This document shows, piece by piece, positions 52,045-60,237 of a stretch of DNA of 64,000 bases. A program made the position numbers and the translations under genes. Where the stretch lies: positions 1 through 64,000 of the forward strand of contig JACKBK010000014.1 in assembly GCA_020634555.1 (NCBI GenBank). Direction: 5' to 3'. The number at the start of each line of letters is the position of its first letter. Position 1 is the first letter of the stretch. Below the pieces are notes generated by a model. That model saw only the letters and a list, made by a program, of their open reading frames with translations, was not told where the DNA came from and ran no database searches. This stretch comes from Caldilineae bacterium. GTDB lineage: Bacteria; Chloroflexota; Anaerolineae; JAAEKA01.

Positions 52045-53189
52045 GGCGATACCTCTCTCAGCGCCTCGACCATCGCCAGGATGTTCTCCGGCGGGACGTC
52101 GGCCTGGATGTTGTGAATGGTATTGAAGACATAGCCGCCGCCGGCCGCCAGCGCTTCCACATTGCGGCGCACGTCGTCGCGAACCTCCTGCGGCGTGCCG
52201 GTGGGCAGGACGCCCTGGGTGTCCACACCGCCGCCCCAGAAGACGAGATCGCTGCCGAAATCGCGCTTCAGCGCTGCCGGCTCCATGCCGGTCGCGCGGA
52301 TGTGGATCGGGTTCAGGATCTGGACGCCGATCTCGATGAAGTCGGGGATCAGCGGGCGCACGTTGCCGTCGGAGTGGAAGAAGCGTGCAGCGTGCGGCGC
52401 GAGGCTGGCCTGCAAGTCGAAAATCTGCTTGACCCGCGGCTTGATCTGCCGGCGAAACATCCCCGGCGAAATGATCTGCGACACCTGCGAGCCGTAGTCG
52501 TCGGCGTAGGTGACCACATCAACCAGGTCGCCCAGTTCCGTCAGCGCGGTCTGCCAGTAGGCAAGCTTCAACTCCAGCAGCTTGTCGAACAGCACGCCGG
52601 CCACGTCCGGCTGCAGCGCCATCATGACAAGCAAGTTTTCCATGCCGACCACCCGTTGGGCGAACTCGAAGATGCCGGCAAAGGCATCCTTGAGAACCAC
52701 CGCGTAGCCGGCGGCGCGGTACGGTTCAGCCTGCTGGCGCAGCCCGGCTACCCGCCAGGCCGCGCCCATGTCCGGCCATGGCAAGCTCGCGATGTCCTGC
52801 GCAGTCACCTGGCTTTGCGGCAAGGGAACCTGCCAGATGCTGTAGTACAGCCCCTCGTCCTTGGGCTGGCGGTGGGTGATGCCCCACTCGTCGCGGTAGA
52901 GCCAGTAGTCGCCGCCGTCTTCCGCGACGATGCCGTGGTTGTGGCTGTTGAGCGGGAAGAGGCCGCGCGTGTCCACGCCCAGCGCGTGCAGCAAGTCGTC
53001 GTCGGGCAGGGCAAGCTGCTGGATCGTGTCGCAGAGGACCGGTTCAACAGCCGGCAGCCCCAGTGCGTCGCGCAGCGCGCGGTAGGCAACGACGTGAATG
53101 CCGGTGACCTGGGTGCTGCCGAGGTCGAAGGGAATGCGGTCCGGCTCGCGATGGTCGAGCGCGGTCAGTAGTCGGGTTCGGGAGTTCAT
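52041..53189 (-). CDS. UroD-like protein, HSDG type (paralogue 3)
   Basis: 382 residues. Begins MNSRTRLLTALDHREPDRIPFDLG and ends GGGYVFNTIHNIQADVPPENILAM, as in paralogue 1. The active-site loop is H272-S-D274-G in RFFHSDGNVRP, so the usual Cys is Asp, and a conserved late His (TIHNI) may complete a metal site. The barrel includes YADDYGSQ and FWGGGVDTQGVLPTGTP. Coupled by ATGA overlap to the SDR gene downstream and only 15 bases from NagB. A sugar-related reaction is inferred; haem synthesis is unlikely. Confidence 0.82.
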   Translation of the reverse strand: MNSRTRLLTALDHREPDRIPFDLGSTQVTGIHVVAYRALRDALGLPAVEPVLCDTIQQLALPDDDLLHALGVDTRGLFPLNSHNHGIVAEDGGDYWLYRDEWGITHRQPKDEGLYYSIWQVPLPQSQVTAQDIASLPWPDMGAAWRVAGLRQQAEPYRAAGYAVVLKDAFAGIFEFAQRVVGMENLLVMMALQPDVAGVLFDKLLELKLAYWQTALTELGDLVDVVTYADDYGSQVSQIISPGMFRRQIKPRVKQIFDLQASLAPHAARFFHSDGNVRPLIPDFIEIGVQILNPIHIRATGMEPAALKRDFGSDLVFWGGGVDTQGVLPTGTPQEVRDDVRRNVEALAAGGGYVFNTIHNIQADVPPENILAMVEALREVSP

Positions 53190-53204
53190 GAGAATGATGT
53201 GTGG

Positions 53205-53984
53205 TTAGTTTTTGCTCAGCGGGCCGACCGAGTCGGGGTCAAGGTAGAGCCGGGCCTGGGGCTGTGTGCGCAGGAACGACGCCGGACAGTCCTCGGTGAT
53301 CGGTCCGTACAGCGCAGCCTGCACGGCATCAGCCTTGCGCGTCTCCGGGACGATGCACAGCACGCGGCCGGCAGACATCAGCGCCGGAATGGTCAACGTG
53401 ACGGCGTGAGTCGGCACTTCGTCCAGGCTGGCGAAATGGCCCTCGCCCACCTGCTGGCGGCGCGAGCGTTCGTCCAGTTGCACCACCTTGACCCAGACCG
53501 GGTCGTCGAAGTCGGCGTAGGGCGGGTCGTTGAACGCCAGATGGCCGTTCTCGCCGATGCCGCAGGCGCACAGGTCCGCGGGATGGCGGCGCAGAAGCCG
53601 CTCGTAGGTCGCGCACGCCTGCTCGGTTGCCTCGACGGGCGCTTCAACCGGGAAGAACTCACCGACATCCACGTAGTCCAGGAAGTGCCGGTGCAGGAAG
53701 AAGGGGAAGCTGGCCGGATGTTGCGGGTCGATGCCCACGTACTCGTCCATGTGGAACACCCGCACCTGCGACCACTCGACCTCGCTGTGTTCGCGCAGCG
53801 CGCGCAGGAAGGTCAACTGCGAGTTGCCCGTGGCCAGAATGACGTTGGCAGAGCCGCGCGCCTCGATGGCCTGGTTGATCACCGCTGCAGCTTCAGCCGC
53901 CGCGGCCTGTCCCATCGCTTCGTTGCTCGGATACACCACGACCGGCAGTTGCTCGATCGTGGTTTCGTTGATTGCTGATACCAT
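53205..53984 (-). CDS. nagB: Glucosamine-6-phosphate deaminase (NagB-like)
   Basis: 259 residues. The family features are VILATGNSQLTFLRAL, VRVFHMDEYVGI (catalytic Asp-Glu), and CGIGENGHLAFNDPP (loop with His), plus VTLTIPALMSAGRVLCIVPETRKADAV. The enzyme converts glucosamine-6-phosphate to fructose-6-phosphate and ammonia. The GIGENGHLAFNDPP variant is common among NagB-like isomerases of sugar-degrading bacteria. CCTGGAGACA precedes ATG. Together with NagA upstream it completes amino-sugar breakdown. Confidence 0.9.
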   Translation of the reverse strand: MVSAINETTIEQLPVVVYPSNEAMGQAAAAEAAAVINQAIEARGSANVILATGNSQLTFLRALREHSEVEWSQVRVFHMDEYVGIDPQHPASFPFFLHRHFLDYVDVGEFFPVEAPVEATEQACATYERLLRRHPADLCACGIGENGHLAFNDPPYADFDDPVWVKVVQLDERSRRQQVGEGHFASLDEVPTHAVTLTIPALMSAGRVLCIVPETRKADAVQAALYGPITEDCPASFLRTQPQARLYLDPDSVGPLSKN

Positions 53985-53999
53985 TATTGTCTCCAGGGC

Positions 54000-54062
54000 C
54001 GTGATCGGTCATCGGTGACCGGTGATCGGAAGTCCAAAACCGATTACGGATCACCGATCACC
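54000..54062. repeat. Heptad palindromic repeat family 3 between nagA and nagB
   Basis: Units GTGATCG-GTCATCG-GTGACCG-GTGATCG on the left and ACCGATT-ACGGATC-ACCGATC-ACCG on the right, around AAGTCCAAA. The repeat fills the whole spacer and touches the NagA stop (54058). Confidence 0.75.
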
Positions 54063-55242
54063 GTTGACCGTCTTCCAGCCAGCGTCCGCCGATCATGACG
54101 CGCCAGGCGGTGAAATCGTCGTTGAAGATGGCAAGGTCGGCGTCCTTGCCGGGCAGCAAGCTTCCTTTACGCTTGTCCGCACCGATCACGCGCGCCGGGT
54201 TGAGGGTCGCCATGCGCACCGCCTCAACCAGCGGCACGCCTACCACATCCACCAGCACCGGCAGCATCTGGTTGAGCAGCGTGCTGCTGCCGGCAAACGA
54301 GGACCGGTCCAGCATCATGCCGACGCCGTCGCTGACCTCATACTCCAGACCGCCCATGCGAAACCGGCTGCCGTCGGGCAGGCCCGCGCCGCTGGTCGCG
54401 TCGGACACGATGCACAACCGGTCGGAACCGACACACTTCACCGCCAGCTTCATCAGCGTCGGCGGCAGGTGGCGATTGTCGGCGATCATCTCCACCGTCA
54501 GACCGTCGAAGGCCAGCGAGGCCTCCAGCAGACCGGGTTTGCGCCACGGCCCCTCGCGCACGGTGGTGCTCTGCGCGCTCCAGACGTGGATGATGTGCGA
54601 CAGTCCGGCGTCCATGGCAGCCAGCACGTCCGTGTCGCGGGCCATGCTGTGGCCGGCCGCGGCAACGATACCCAGCCTTGCCAGCCGGCGGGTAAGCGCC
54701 AGCGCGCCGGGCAGTTCCGGCGCGTAGCTCATCATACGCACCAGATCGGCGTGAGCCAGCAGCGCGTCCGGCGTGCCGTCGTCGGGATTGCGAACGGCGG
54801 CCGGATCCTGGGCGCCGGCCTGCTGGCGCTCGAAGTACGGCCCTTCCAGATGCACACCCAGCACCTGCGCGCCGGGCCGCGGCTGCGCCAGCCACTCGCG
54901 CGCGGTTTCCAGAGATGCCACCAGATCGTCGATGGGCGCGGTGGAGGTGGTCGCCAGCAAGGAGGTCACGCCGCGGCGGGCGTTCTCGGCCGTGATGACG
55001 CCGAACGCCTCGGCGGTCGGTTCGTTGAAGGTGTGGCCCAGCGCGCCGTGGGTGTGGATGTCGATCAGGCCGGGTGTCACCAGCCGGCCGCCGGCGTCGA
55101 TTCGTTCAACATCATCGGACAGGTCGTCAACGCCGGTCAGCCCGACGATGCGGCCATCCTCGACCAGCAACGCCTTGCCGGTGACGAGCCGGTCGGGCAG
55201 CACGACACGGCCGTTCAGGATTGCGAAAGTTTTGTCAAGCAT
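54058..55242 (-). CDS. nagA: N-acetylglucosamine-6-phosphate deacetylase (NagA-like, variant active site)
   Basis: 394 residues of the amidohydrolase superfamily. LVTPGLIDIHTHG carries H63 and H65; then come LGVHLEGPYFER (Glu metal ligand), AGHS (His) and IVSDATSGAG (catalytic Asp). The usual HLFNAM segment is HIIHVW (Asn changed to His) and GLIADGIHV is EMIADNRHL, so substrate recognition may differ from standard GlcNAc-6-P. It fits with NagB downstream and the sulfatase upstream in a series for amino-sugar glycans. Confidence 0.85.
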   Translation of the reverse strand: MLDKTFAILNGRVVLPDRLVTGKALLVEDGRIVGLTGVDDLSDDVERIDAGGRLVTPGLIDIHTHGALGHTFNEPTAEAFGVITAENARRGVTSLLATTSTAPIDDLVASLETAREWLAQPRPGAQVLGVHLEGPYFERQQAGAQDPAAVRNPDDGTPDALLAHADLVRMMSYAPELPGALALTRRLARLGIVAAAGHSMARDTDVLAAMDAGLSHIIHVWSAQSTTVREGPWRKPGLLEASLAFDGLTVEMIADNRHLPPTLMKLAVKCVGSDRLCIVSDATSGAGLPDGSRFRMGGLEYEVSDGVGMMLDRSSFAGSSTLLNQMLPVLVDVVGVPLVEAVRMATLNPARVIGADKRKGSLLPGKDADLAIFNDDFTAWRVMIGGRWLEDGQR

Positions 55243-55348
55243 GTTTTACGTCACTTGTAGGGGCACGGTCGGAGACCGGCCCCAGAAAACTTTTGGCTCG
55301 GGCCGGTCTTTGCTTGCACCCCGAAAGGGGCGGACCGTGCCCTTGCTA

Positions 55349-56758
55349 TCATGGACGCGTCACTTCCGGGCCGACCGGAGCGAAGCGGAACATGCCATAC
55401 TGCGCCTGCAACGTGCTCCAGTCGTCGGTGCCGCGCACGATCTGCCACATTCGGCCGGCCATTTCTTCCAGCAGCGGCTGGCAGTCAGGATCACCTGCCC
55501 GGTTGCGCAGTTCGTGCGGGTCCGCGGCCAGATCGTACAACTCGTCCTCGTCGAAGGTGTTGAAGACGTACTTCCAGTGGTCGCGCCACAGCACCCGCTG
55601 CTGGTAGGCGAAGCGCTGGCCCTGCATCTCTGCATATGCCTCGTCGGTCCAGCCGCCAGTCTCACCGTGCAGCAGCGGCAGCAGCGAGCGCCCGTAACCG
55701 GGAAACCCCTGGCCGGCCAGCAGTTCTGCCAGAGTCGGCCCGATGTCAAGCAAGCTTGTCACACGGTCGAGAGTCTGGCCGGCCGGCACGCCCGGCCCGG
55801 CGATGATCATCGGCACGCGGTACACTTCCTCGAAGGCCGGCACACCCTTGAGCATCAACCGGTGCGCGCCCATGTAGTCGCCGTGGTCGGAGGTGAAGAC
55901 GACCACGGTGTTGTCGATCTGGTCCAGTTCCTCCAGCGCCGCCAGCAAGCGCCCGATCTGGTCGTCCAGCATCGAGCAAAGCGCGTAGTAGCAGGCCGTG
56001 GCGCGGGCGTAGTCGTCCCAGTTCAGATCCTGCCAGACGCGCTGGATGCGCCGGTAGATGGCCGGTCGGTCTGCCAGCGAATCGTCAAAGCTGGCTGGAC
56101 GCGGCAGCTTCGACGGATCGTAGCGGTCGTAATAGCTGCGCGGAGCCACGTAGGGATCGTGGGGCGCCTCGCTGCTGAGGAACAGCGCCCACGGCCGGTC
56201 CGGTTCGCTTGCCGCGCGGCGCACGAAGTCGATGCCGGTGGAGTAGAGGTGGTATTCCGGCGTTTCCTCGACACCGGCCTCGGTCACGCCGTAGAGCAGG
56301 AAGTCGCGGTAGCCCTTCTGCTGCACCGCGCCGCGCACGCTCAGGTCGTCGCGGTCCACCAGCCCCTGCAACTGATGATAGCGCTCCACATCGTACTCGT
56401 CGAAACCGAAGCGTTCCAGCCGGTTGCTGCGCTCCACATGCCACTTGCCGAAGTAGCCGGTGTGGTAGCCCGCATCGTGCAACAACTCCGGCCACATGGC
56501 CAGGCCGTCCTGCAGCCTGGCCCGATAGTCGGGCACCGCGTGGGTGACGTCCACCATGCCGTGGCTGTGCGGCAGCAGGCTCGTGAACAGGCTGGCACGG
56601 CTGGGCGAGCAAATCGGATTTGCCGCGTAGCAGCGCGTGAAGCGCGCGCCGCGCGCCGCCAGCGCGTCGAGGTTCGGCGTCAGGCATGGGCTGGTCGGAT
56701 CGACGGTGGCAGCCTGTTGCTGGTCGGTGATGATGAAGAGCAGGTTGGGTGGAGTCAT
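55349..56758 (-). CDS. Type I sulfatase
   Basis: 469 residues. Formylglycine signature C50-S-P-S-R in NPICSPSRASLFTSLLP, with metal ligands in LLFIITDQQ (Asp12, Gln13) and TSDHGDYMGAH (Asp, His), and catalytic Lys/His regions GKWHVERSNRLERFG and SSEAPHDPY. It lacks a signal peptide, so it is probably cytosolic, desulfating imported saccharides; a formylglycine-generating enzyme is not in the window. The substrate is unknown, though neighbours point to sulfated uronate/amino-sugar oligomers. Confidence 0.92.
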   Translation of the reverse strand: MTPPNLLFIITDQQQAATVDPTSPCLTPNLDALAARGARFTRCYAANPICSPSRASLFTSLLPHSHGMVDVTHAVPDYRARLQDGLAMWPELLHDAGYHTGYFGKWHVERSNRLERFGFDEYDVERYHQLQGLVDRDDLSVRGAVQQKGYRDFLLYGVTEAGVEETPEYHLYSTGIDFVRRAASEPDRPWALFLSSEAPHDPYVAPRSYYDRYDPSKLPRPASFDDSLADRPAIYRRIQRVWQDLNWDDYARATACYYALCSMLDDQIGRLLAALEELDQIDNTVVVFTSDHGDYMGAHRLMLKGVPAFEEVYRVPMIIAGPGVPAGQTLDRVTSLLDIGPTLAELLAGQGFPGYGRSLLPLLHGETGGWTDEAYAEMQGQRFAYQQRVLWRDHWKYVFNTFDEDELYDLAADPHELRNRAGDPDCQPLLEEMAGRMWQIVRGTDDWSTLQAQYGMFRFAPVGPEVTRP

Positions 56759-56761
56759 GGG

Positions 56762-56978
56762 TGAACGGTAGTCGGTGATCGGAGGGGTTGGTTGACAGCG
56801 ACTGGGTACCGTGGTGGGTGGAGTCGTTGGTTCGAGTGCCTTCTACCCTCACCCCAGCCCTCTCCCAAGGGGAGAGGGAGCCTGAAGCTGGAAGTTCTCT
56901 CTTGCATCGGGAGAGGGAGGGCGAAGCCGAACGTTCCCTCTCCCTGAGGGAGAGGGTTAGGGTGAGGGCGAATACCCC
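56762..56978. repeat. Family 3 fragment and family 5 repeat, copy B
   Basis: A short GAACGGTAGTCGGTGATCGG heptad stretch (56762-56783) is followed at 56843-56975 by two or three CCCTCTCCC...GGGAGAGGG palindromes ending TTAGGGTGAGGGCG. The last part overlaps the end of the oxidoreductase gene and provides its stop codon. Confidence 0.72.
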
Positions 56979-57940
56979 CTCAACATCGCATCCACCACCC
57001 GCGCGGTTCGCGCGCCGCTCTCGCCCGTGCTGGGGCAAACGCCAATGCCTTGCAGCTCGTCCACGATGGACTGGATCAACGGCTGCTGGATGTGATGCGG
57101 ATGCTCGATGTGGAAGTCGGTCTCGCCAGCGGCAGTGATGAGACGCACCGGGTCGGCCGCGCCGAAGGTCGAGAAGCTGATGCGGCCGCGGCTGCCGCTG
57201 ATCTCGACGCGGTCCTGTTCGTCGAACGCTGTGAAACACCAGACGCCCGCGCCCTGCACACCGGACTGGAACACGAAGCTGCCGCTGACGATGTCCTCGG
57301 CGGGGTAGAGTTCGGCCTGATTGCCGGCCACGCCCTGGGCGGTGTCGATGGGACCGAGCAGGTGGTCCAGCAGGTCGAGGGTGTGCGACGCGAGATCGAC
57401 GAACAGCCCGCCGCCGGCGATCTGCGGGACGACCCGCCACGGCAGATTGTCGCGGTCGATGGCTGCCGCCCGCTGGGCCAGCGTGACTGTCACGAAACGC
57501 ACCTCGCCGATGGCGCCGTCCGCCAGCAGTTCACCGACCTTGACGAAGCGCGGCAGCGCCCGCCGGTAATAGGCGACGAACAGCGGCACACCGGCCTCCC
57601 GGCAGGCGGTGATCATCTCCTGGCACTCACCGTAGTTCAGCGCCATCGGCTTCTCGACGTAGACCGGCTTGCCGGCCGCCGCGGCCAGTAGCGTGTACTG
57701 TTTATGGCTGGAAGGAGGCGTCGCCACGTAGACGGCATCCACCTCCGGGTCGTCGATCAGCGCCTGGGCGTCATCGTACCAGCGCGGCACACCGTGGCGC
57801 CGGGCGTAGTCGGCCGCCTTCTCCCCGTTGCGGCGCATCACCGCCACCAGCGACGAGCCGCGCGCCTTTTGCAGCGCCGGCCCGCTCTTGACCTCGGTAA
57901 CGTCGCCACAGCCAACGATTCCCCAACGAATATCGGTCAT
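56957..57940 (-). CDS. Gfo/Idh/MocA-family oxidoreductase
   Basis: 327 residues. N-terminal Rossmann fold [25 protein letters not shown], the EKP motif in [19 protein letters not shown], and the [11 protein letters not shown] region of the C-terminal domain with the usual catalytic His-Asp segment ([13 protein letters not shown]). NAD(P)-dependent sugar dehydrogenases, epimerases or glycosidases use this fold. It overlaps the OppF stop (ATGA) and so belongs to the importer operon. Its last residues (SPSP) and stop are encoded by the family 5 repeat, suggesting a repeat-altered C-terminus. Confidence 0.87.
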   Translation of the reverse strand: MTDIRWGIVGCGDVTEVKSGPALQKARGSSLVAVMRRNGEKAADYARRHGVPRWYDDAQALIDDPEVDAVYVATPPSSHKQYTLLAAAAGKPVYVEKPMALNYGECQEMITACREAGVPLFVAYYRRALPRFVKVGELLADGAIGEVRFVTVTLAQRAAAIDRDNLPWRVVPQIAGGGLFVDLASHTLDLLDHLLGPIDTAQGVAGNQAELYPAEDIVSGSFVFQSGVQGAGVWCFTAFDEQDRVEISGSRGRISFSTFGAADPVRLITAAGETDFHIEHPHHIQQPLIQSIVDELQGIGVCPSTGESGARTARVVDAMLRGYSPSP

Positions 57941-59085
57941 CGGAACACTCCCGGCTGAAGCGGATCGCGCATCGGCGCGTCGCCGATACCGACCAACTCC
58001 AGCTCACTGGCCCGGTGGCAGGCGACAAAGTGGCCGGGCTCCAGTTCCTCCAGCGCCGGCAGATCGGTCGTACACTTGTCCACCGCATAGGGGCAGCGCG
58101 GATGAAAATAGCAGCCGGACGGCGGATTGGCCGGGCTGGGCACGTCGCCCTCCAGCGGGGTCATCCGCGAGCGGATGCGGGGATTGGCCACCGGCACGGC
58201 GGACATCAGCGCCGCGGTGTACGGATGCCTGGGCGTAAAGAAAAGGTCATGGGTGGGCGCCGTTTCCACGATCTTGCCGACGTACATCACCACCACCCGG
58301 TCGCAGATGTGCTTGACGACGCTCAGGTCGTGGGCAACAAACAGATAGGTCAGGTTCAACTCCTGCTGCAAGCGGAGCAGCAGGTTGAGCACCTGCGCCT
58401 GCACCGAGACATCCAGCGCCGACACCGGCTCGTCGGCCACCACAAAGCGCGGATTGAGCGCCAACGCGCGGGCGATAACGATTCGCTGCCGCTGACCACC
58501 GCTGAAAGCATGAGGATAACGCTGCATGTATTCCTGGCGCAATCCGACCCGCTGCAACAGCTCAGCAACGCGCGCCTGCCGCTCATCGCGACTCTTGATG
58601 CCCTCCACCACCAACAGCGGTTCACCCACGATGTCCAGCAGCGTCATGCGCGGGTTGAGCGACGCATACGGGTCCTGGAAGATCATCTGCATCTCGCTGC
58701 GCAGCGGCTTCATCTCGCCTTCGCTGAGCCGGGCCACGTCCACGACCTCGCCCGACTTTCTGCGAAACAGGATCTGGCCGGCGGTCGGATCGTGGGCGCG
58801 CAGGATGCAGCGTGACGTGGTGGTCTTGCCGCAGCCGCTTTCACCCACCAGCCCCAGCGTCTCGCCCTCGTTGATGAAGAAGCTGACGTCGTCCACCGCC
58901 TTGACATACCCGACGATCTTCTTGACAAAGCCCTCCTTGATCGGGAAGTACTTCTTCAGTCCCTTCACCTCAACCAGGACCGACGGCGAGCGAAGCTGGC
59001 TGGCAGGAGAATCGGCCAAAGCAGTAGCAGGCAAGGCGGGTGATAGCTCGGTTGAACTCACGGCAGGCATCTCTTGGTCGTTCAT
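57937..59085 (-). CDS. Oligopeptide/oligosaccharide ABC transporter ATPase (OppF-like)
   Basis: 382 residues from ATG 59085, overlapping the OppD stop (ATGA). Walker A GESGCGKT at residues 81-88, signature [16 protein letters not shown], Walker [14 protein letters not shown], and the C-terminal oligopeptide-transporter domain with [14 protein letters not shown] (Cys motif of OppD/F). The long N-terminal extension (1-35, Pro/Ala/Ser-rich) is unusual. Provides energy with OppD; context suggests saccharide rather than peptide transport. Confidence 0.93.
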   Translation of the reverse strand: MNDQEMPAVSSTELSPALPATALADSPASQLRSPSVLVEVKGLKKYFPIKEGFVKKIVGYVKAVDDVSFFINEGETLGLVGESGCGKTTTSRCILRAHDPTAGQILFRRKSGEVVDVARLSEGEMKPLRSEMQMIFQDPYASLNPRMTLLDIVGEPLLVVEGIKSRDERQARVAELLQRVGLRQEYMQRYPHAFSGGQRQRIVIARALALNPRFVVADEPVSALDVSVQAQVLNLLLRLQQELNLTYLFVAHDLSVVKHICDRVVVMYVGKIVETAPTHDLFFTPRHPYTAALMSAVPVANPRIRSRMTPLEGDVPSPANPPSGCYFHPRCPYAVDKCTTDLPALEELEPGHFVACHRASELELVGIGDAPMRDPLQPGVFR

Positions 59086-60140
59086 TGTTGCACTCCCTCG
59101 TCTTCGATCGCATCGCTGAAGAGGAAGCAACTGGCCGACTGCTTGGGATTGAGCGGCCGGATGGCAGGCGTTGCCTGGTCACAGACGCCGGGCATATACT
59201 CGACGCAACGCGGGAAGTAGGGACAGCCGGGTGGCCGGTTGAACGGATGCGGGATCGACCCGGCAATCGTCGGCAAAAAGGTGCGCGAGGCAGAGTGAAC
59301 GGTGGGGATCGACTCCAGCAGCGCCTTGGTGTAGGGATGCTGCGGGTTGTGGAAGATCTCATCCGACGGCCCGGTCTCCATCACCCGTCCCAGGTACATC
59401 ACGACGACGAAATCGGCCATCTGTGCGATGACGCCGAGGTCGTGAGTGATGAAGATGATGGCCATGTTGTGGGTTTCCTGCAGCCGCTTCAGCAGGCTCA
59501 ACACCTGCGCCTGGGTCGTCACGTCGATCGCGGTCGTCGGCTCGTCGGCGATCAGCAGGCTGGGATTGCAAGAGAGCGACATGGCGATCATAGCCCGCTG
59601 GCGCAGCCCGCCGCTCATCTCCCACGAATACGAGTTCATGCGCTGCTCCGGGCTGGGGACGCCGACCTCGTGCATCCGCTCGATGGCCATCTCGGCGGCT
59701 TCCTTCTTGCTGACGTTCTGGTGCAGCCGGATCGCCTCGATCAACTGGTTGCCGATGGTATGCACCGGGCTGAAGGAGGCCATCGGTTCCTGCGGGATCA
59801 GCGCAATCTCGGAGCCGCGCATGGAACGCATCACCTTGCCGCGCGGATCGAGGGCCGCCAGATCCACCGCGCCGCTGCTGTCGGTAGCTTGATAGGTCAC
59901 CTGCTTCTGCGGCCAGTACAGGATCTTGCCGCCAACCACCGCGCCGGGCGGTGGGACGATGCGCAGCACCGACTTGATGGTAACGCTCTTGCCGCAGCCG
60001 CTTTCGCCGACCACCCCCACGACCTGGCCCGGTCGCACGTCAAAGCTAACGCCATCAACGGCCTTGACAACGCCTTCGTCAAGCTTGAAGTAGGTTTTCA
60101 GGTCTCGCACCGCGAGCAATGGTTGGGTGTCTTGGTTCAT
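59082..60140 (-). CDS. Oligopeptide/oligosaccharide ABC transporter ATPase (OppD-like)
   Basis: 352 residues. Walker A GESGCGKS at 45-52, signature [16 protein letters not shown], Walker [15 protein letters not shown], and the C-terminal [15 protein letters not shown] motif typical of OppD. An insert ([34 protein letters not shown], around 75-110) is longer than in standard OppD. Pairs with the OppF-type gene through a four-base overlap. Confidence 0.93.
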   Translation of the reverse strand: MNQDTQPLLAVRDLKTYFKLDEGVVKAVDGVSFDVRPGQVVGVVGESGCGKSVTIKSVLRIVPPPGAVVGGKILYWPQKQVTYQATDSSGAVDLAALDPRGKVMRSMRGSEIALIPQEPMASFSPVHTIGNQLIEAIRLHQNVSKKEAAEMAIERMHEVGVPSPEQRMNSYSWEMSGGLRQRAMIAMSLSCNPSLLIADEPTTAIDVTTQAQVLSLLKRLQETHNMAIIFITHDLGVIAQMADFVVVMYLGRVMETGPSDEIFHNPQHPYTKALLESIPTVHSASRTFLPTIAGSIPHPFNRPPGCPYFPRCVEYMPGVCDQATPAIRPLNPKQSASCFLFSDAIEDEGVQQ

Positions 60141-60144
60141 AGTG

Positions 60145-60236
60145 GGAAGGTGATCAGTGATCGGTAAGCGGTATTCGGCAAACGGTCATCGGTGATCAGC
60201 GTCCGATTACCGTTTACTGTTTACCGATCACCAGGT
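60145..60236. repeat. Heptad palindromic repeat family 3 between OppD and OppC genes
   Basis: Left units GTGATCA-GTGATCG-GTAAGCG-GTATTCG-GCAAACG-GTCATCG-GTGATCA; right side CGATTACCGTTTACTGTTTA then CCGATCACC. Clear 7-bp periodicity in both arms. It spans the whole intercistronic gap. Confidence 0.78.
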
Positions 60237-60237
60237 C

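Noticed and set aside
10742..60236. CRISPR array
   Set aside because: The 7-bp repeats are contiguous, palindromic and lack unique spacers of uniform length.
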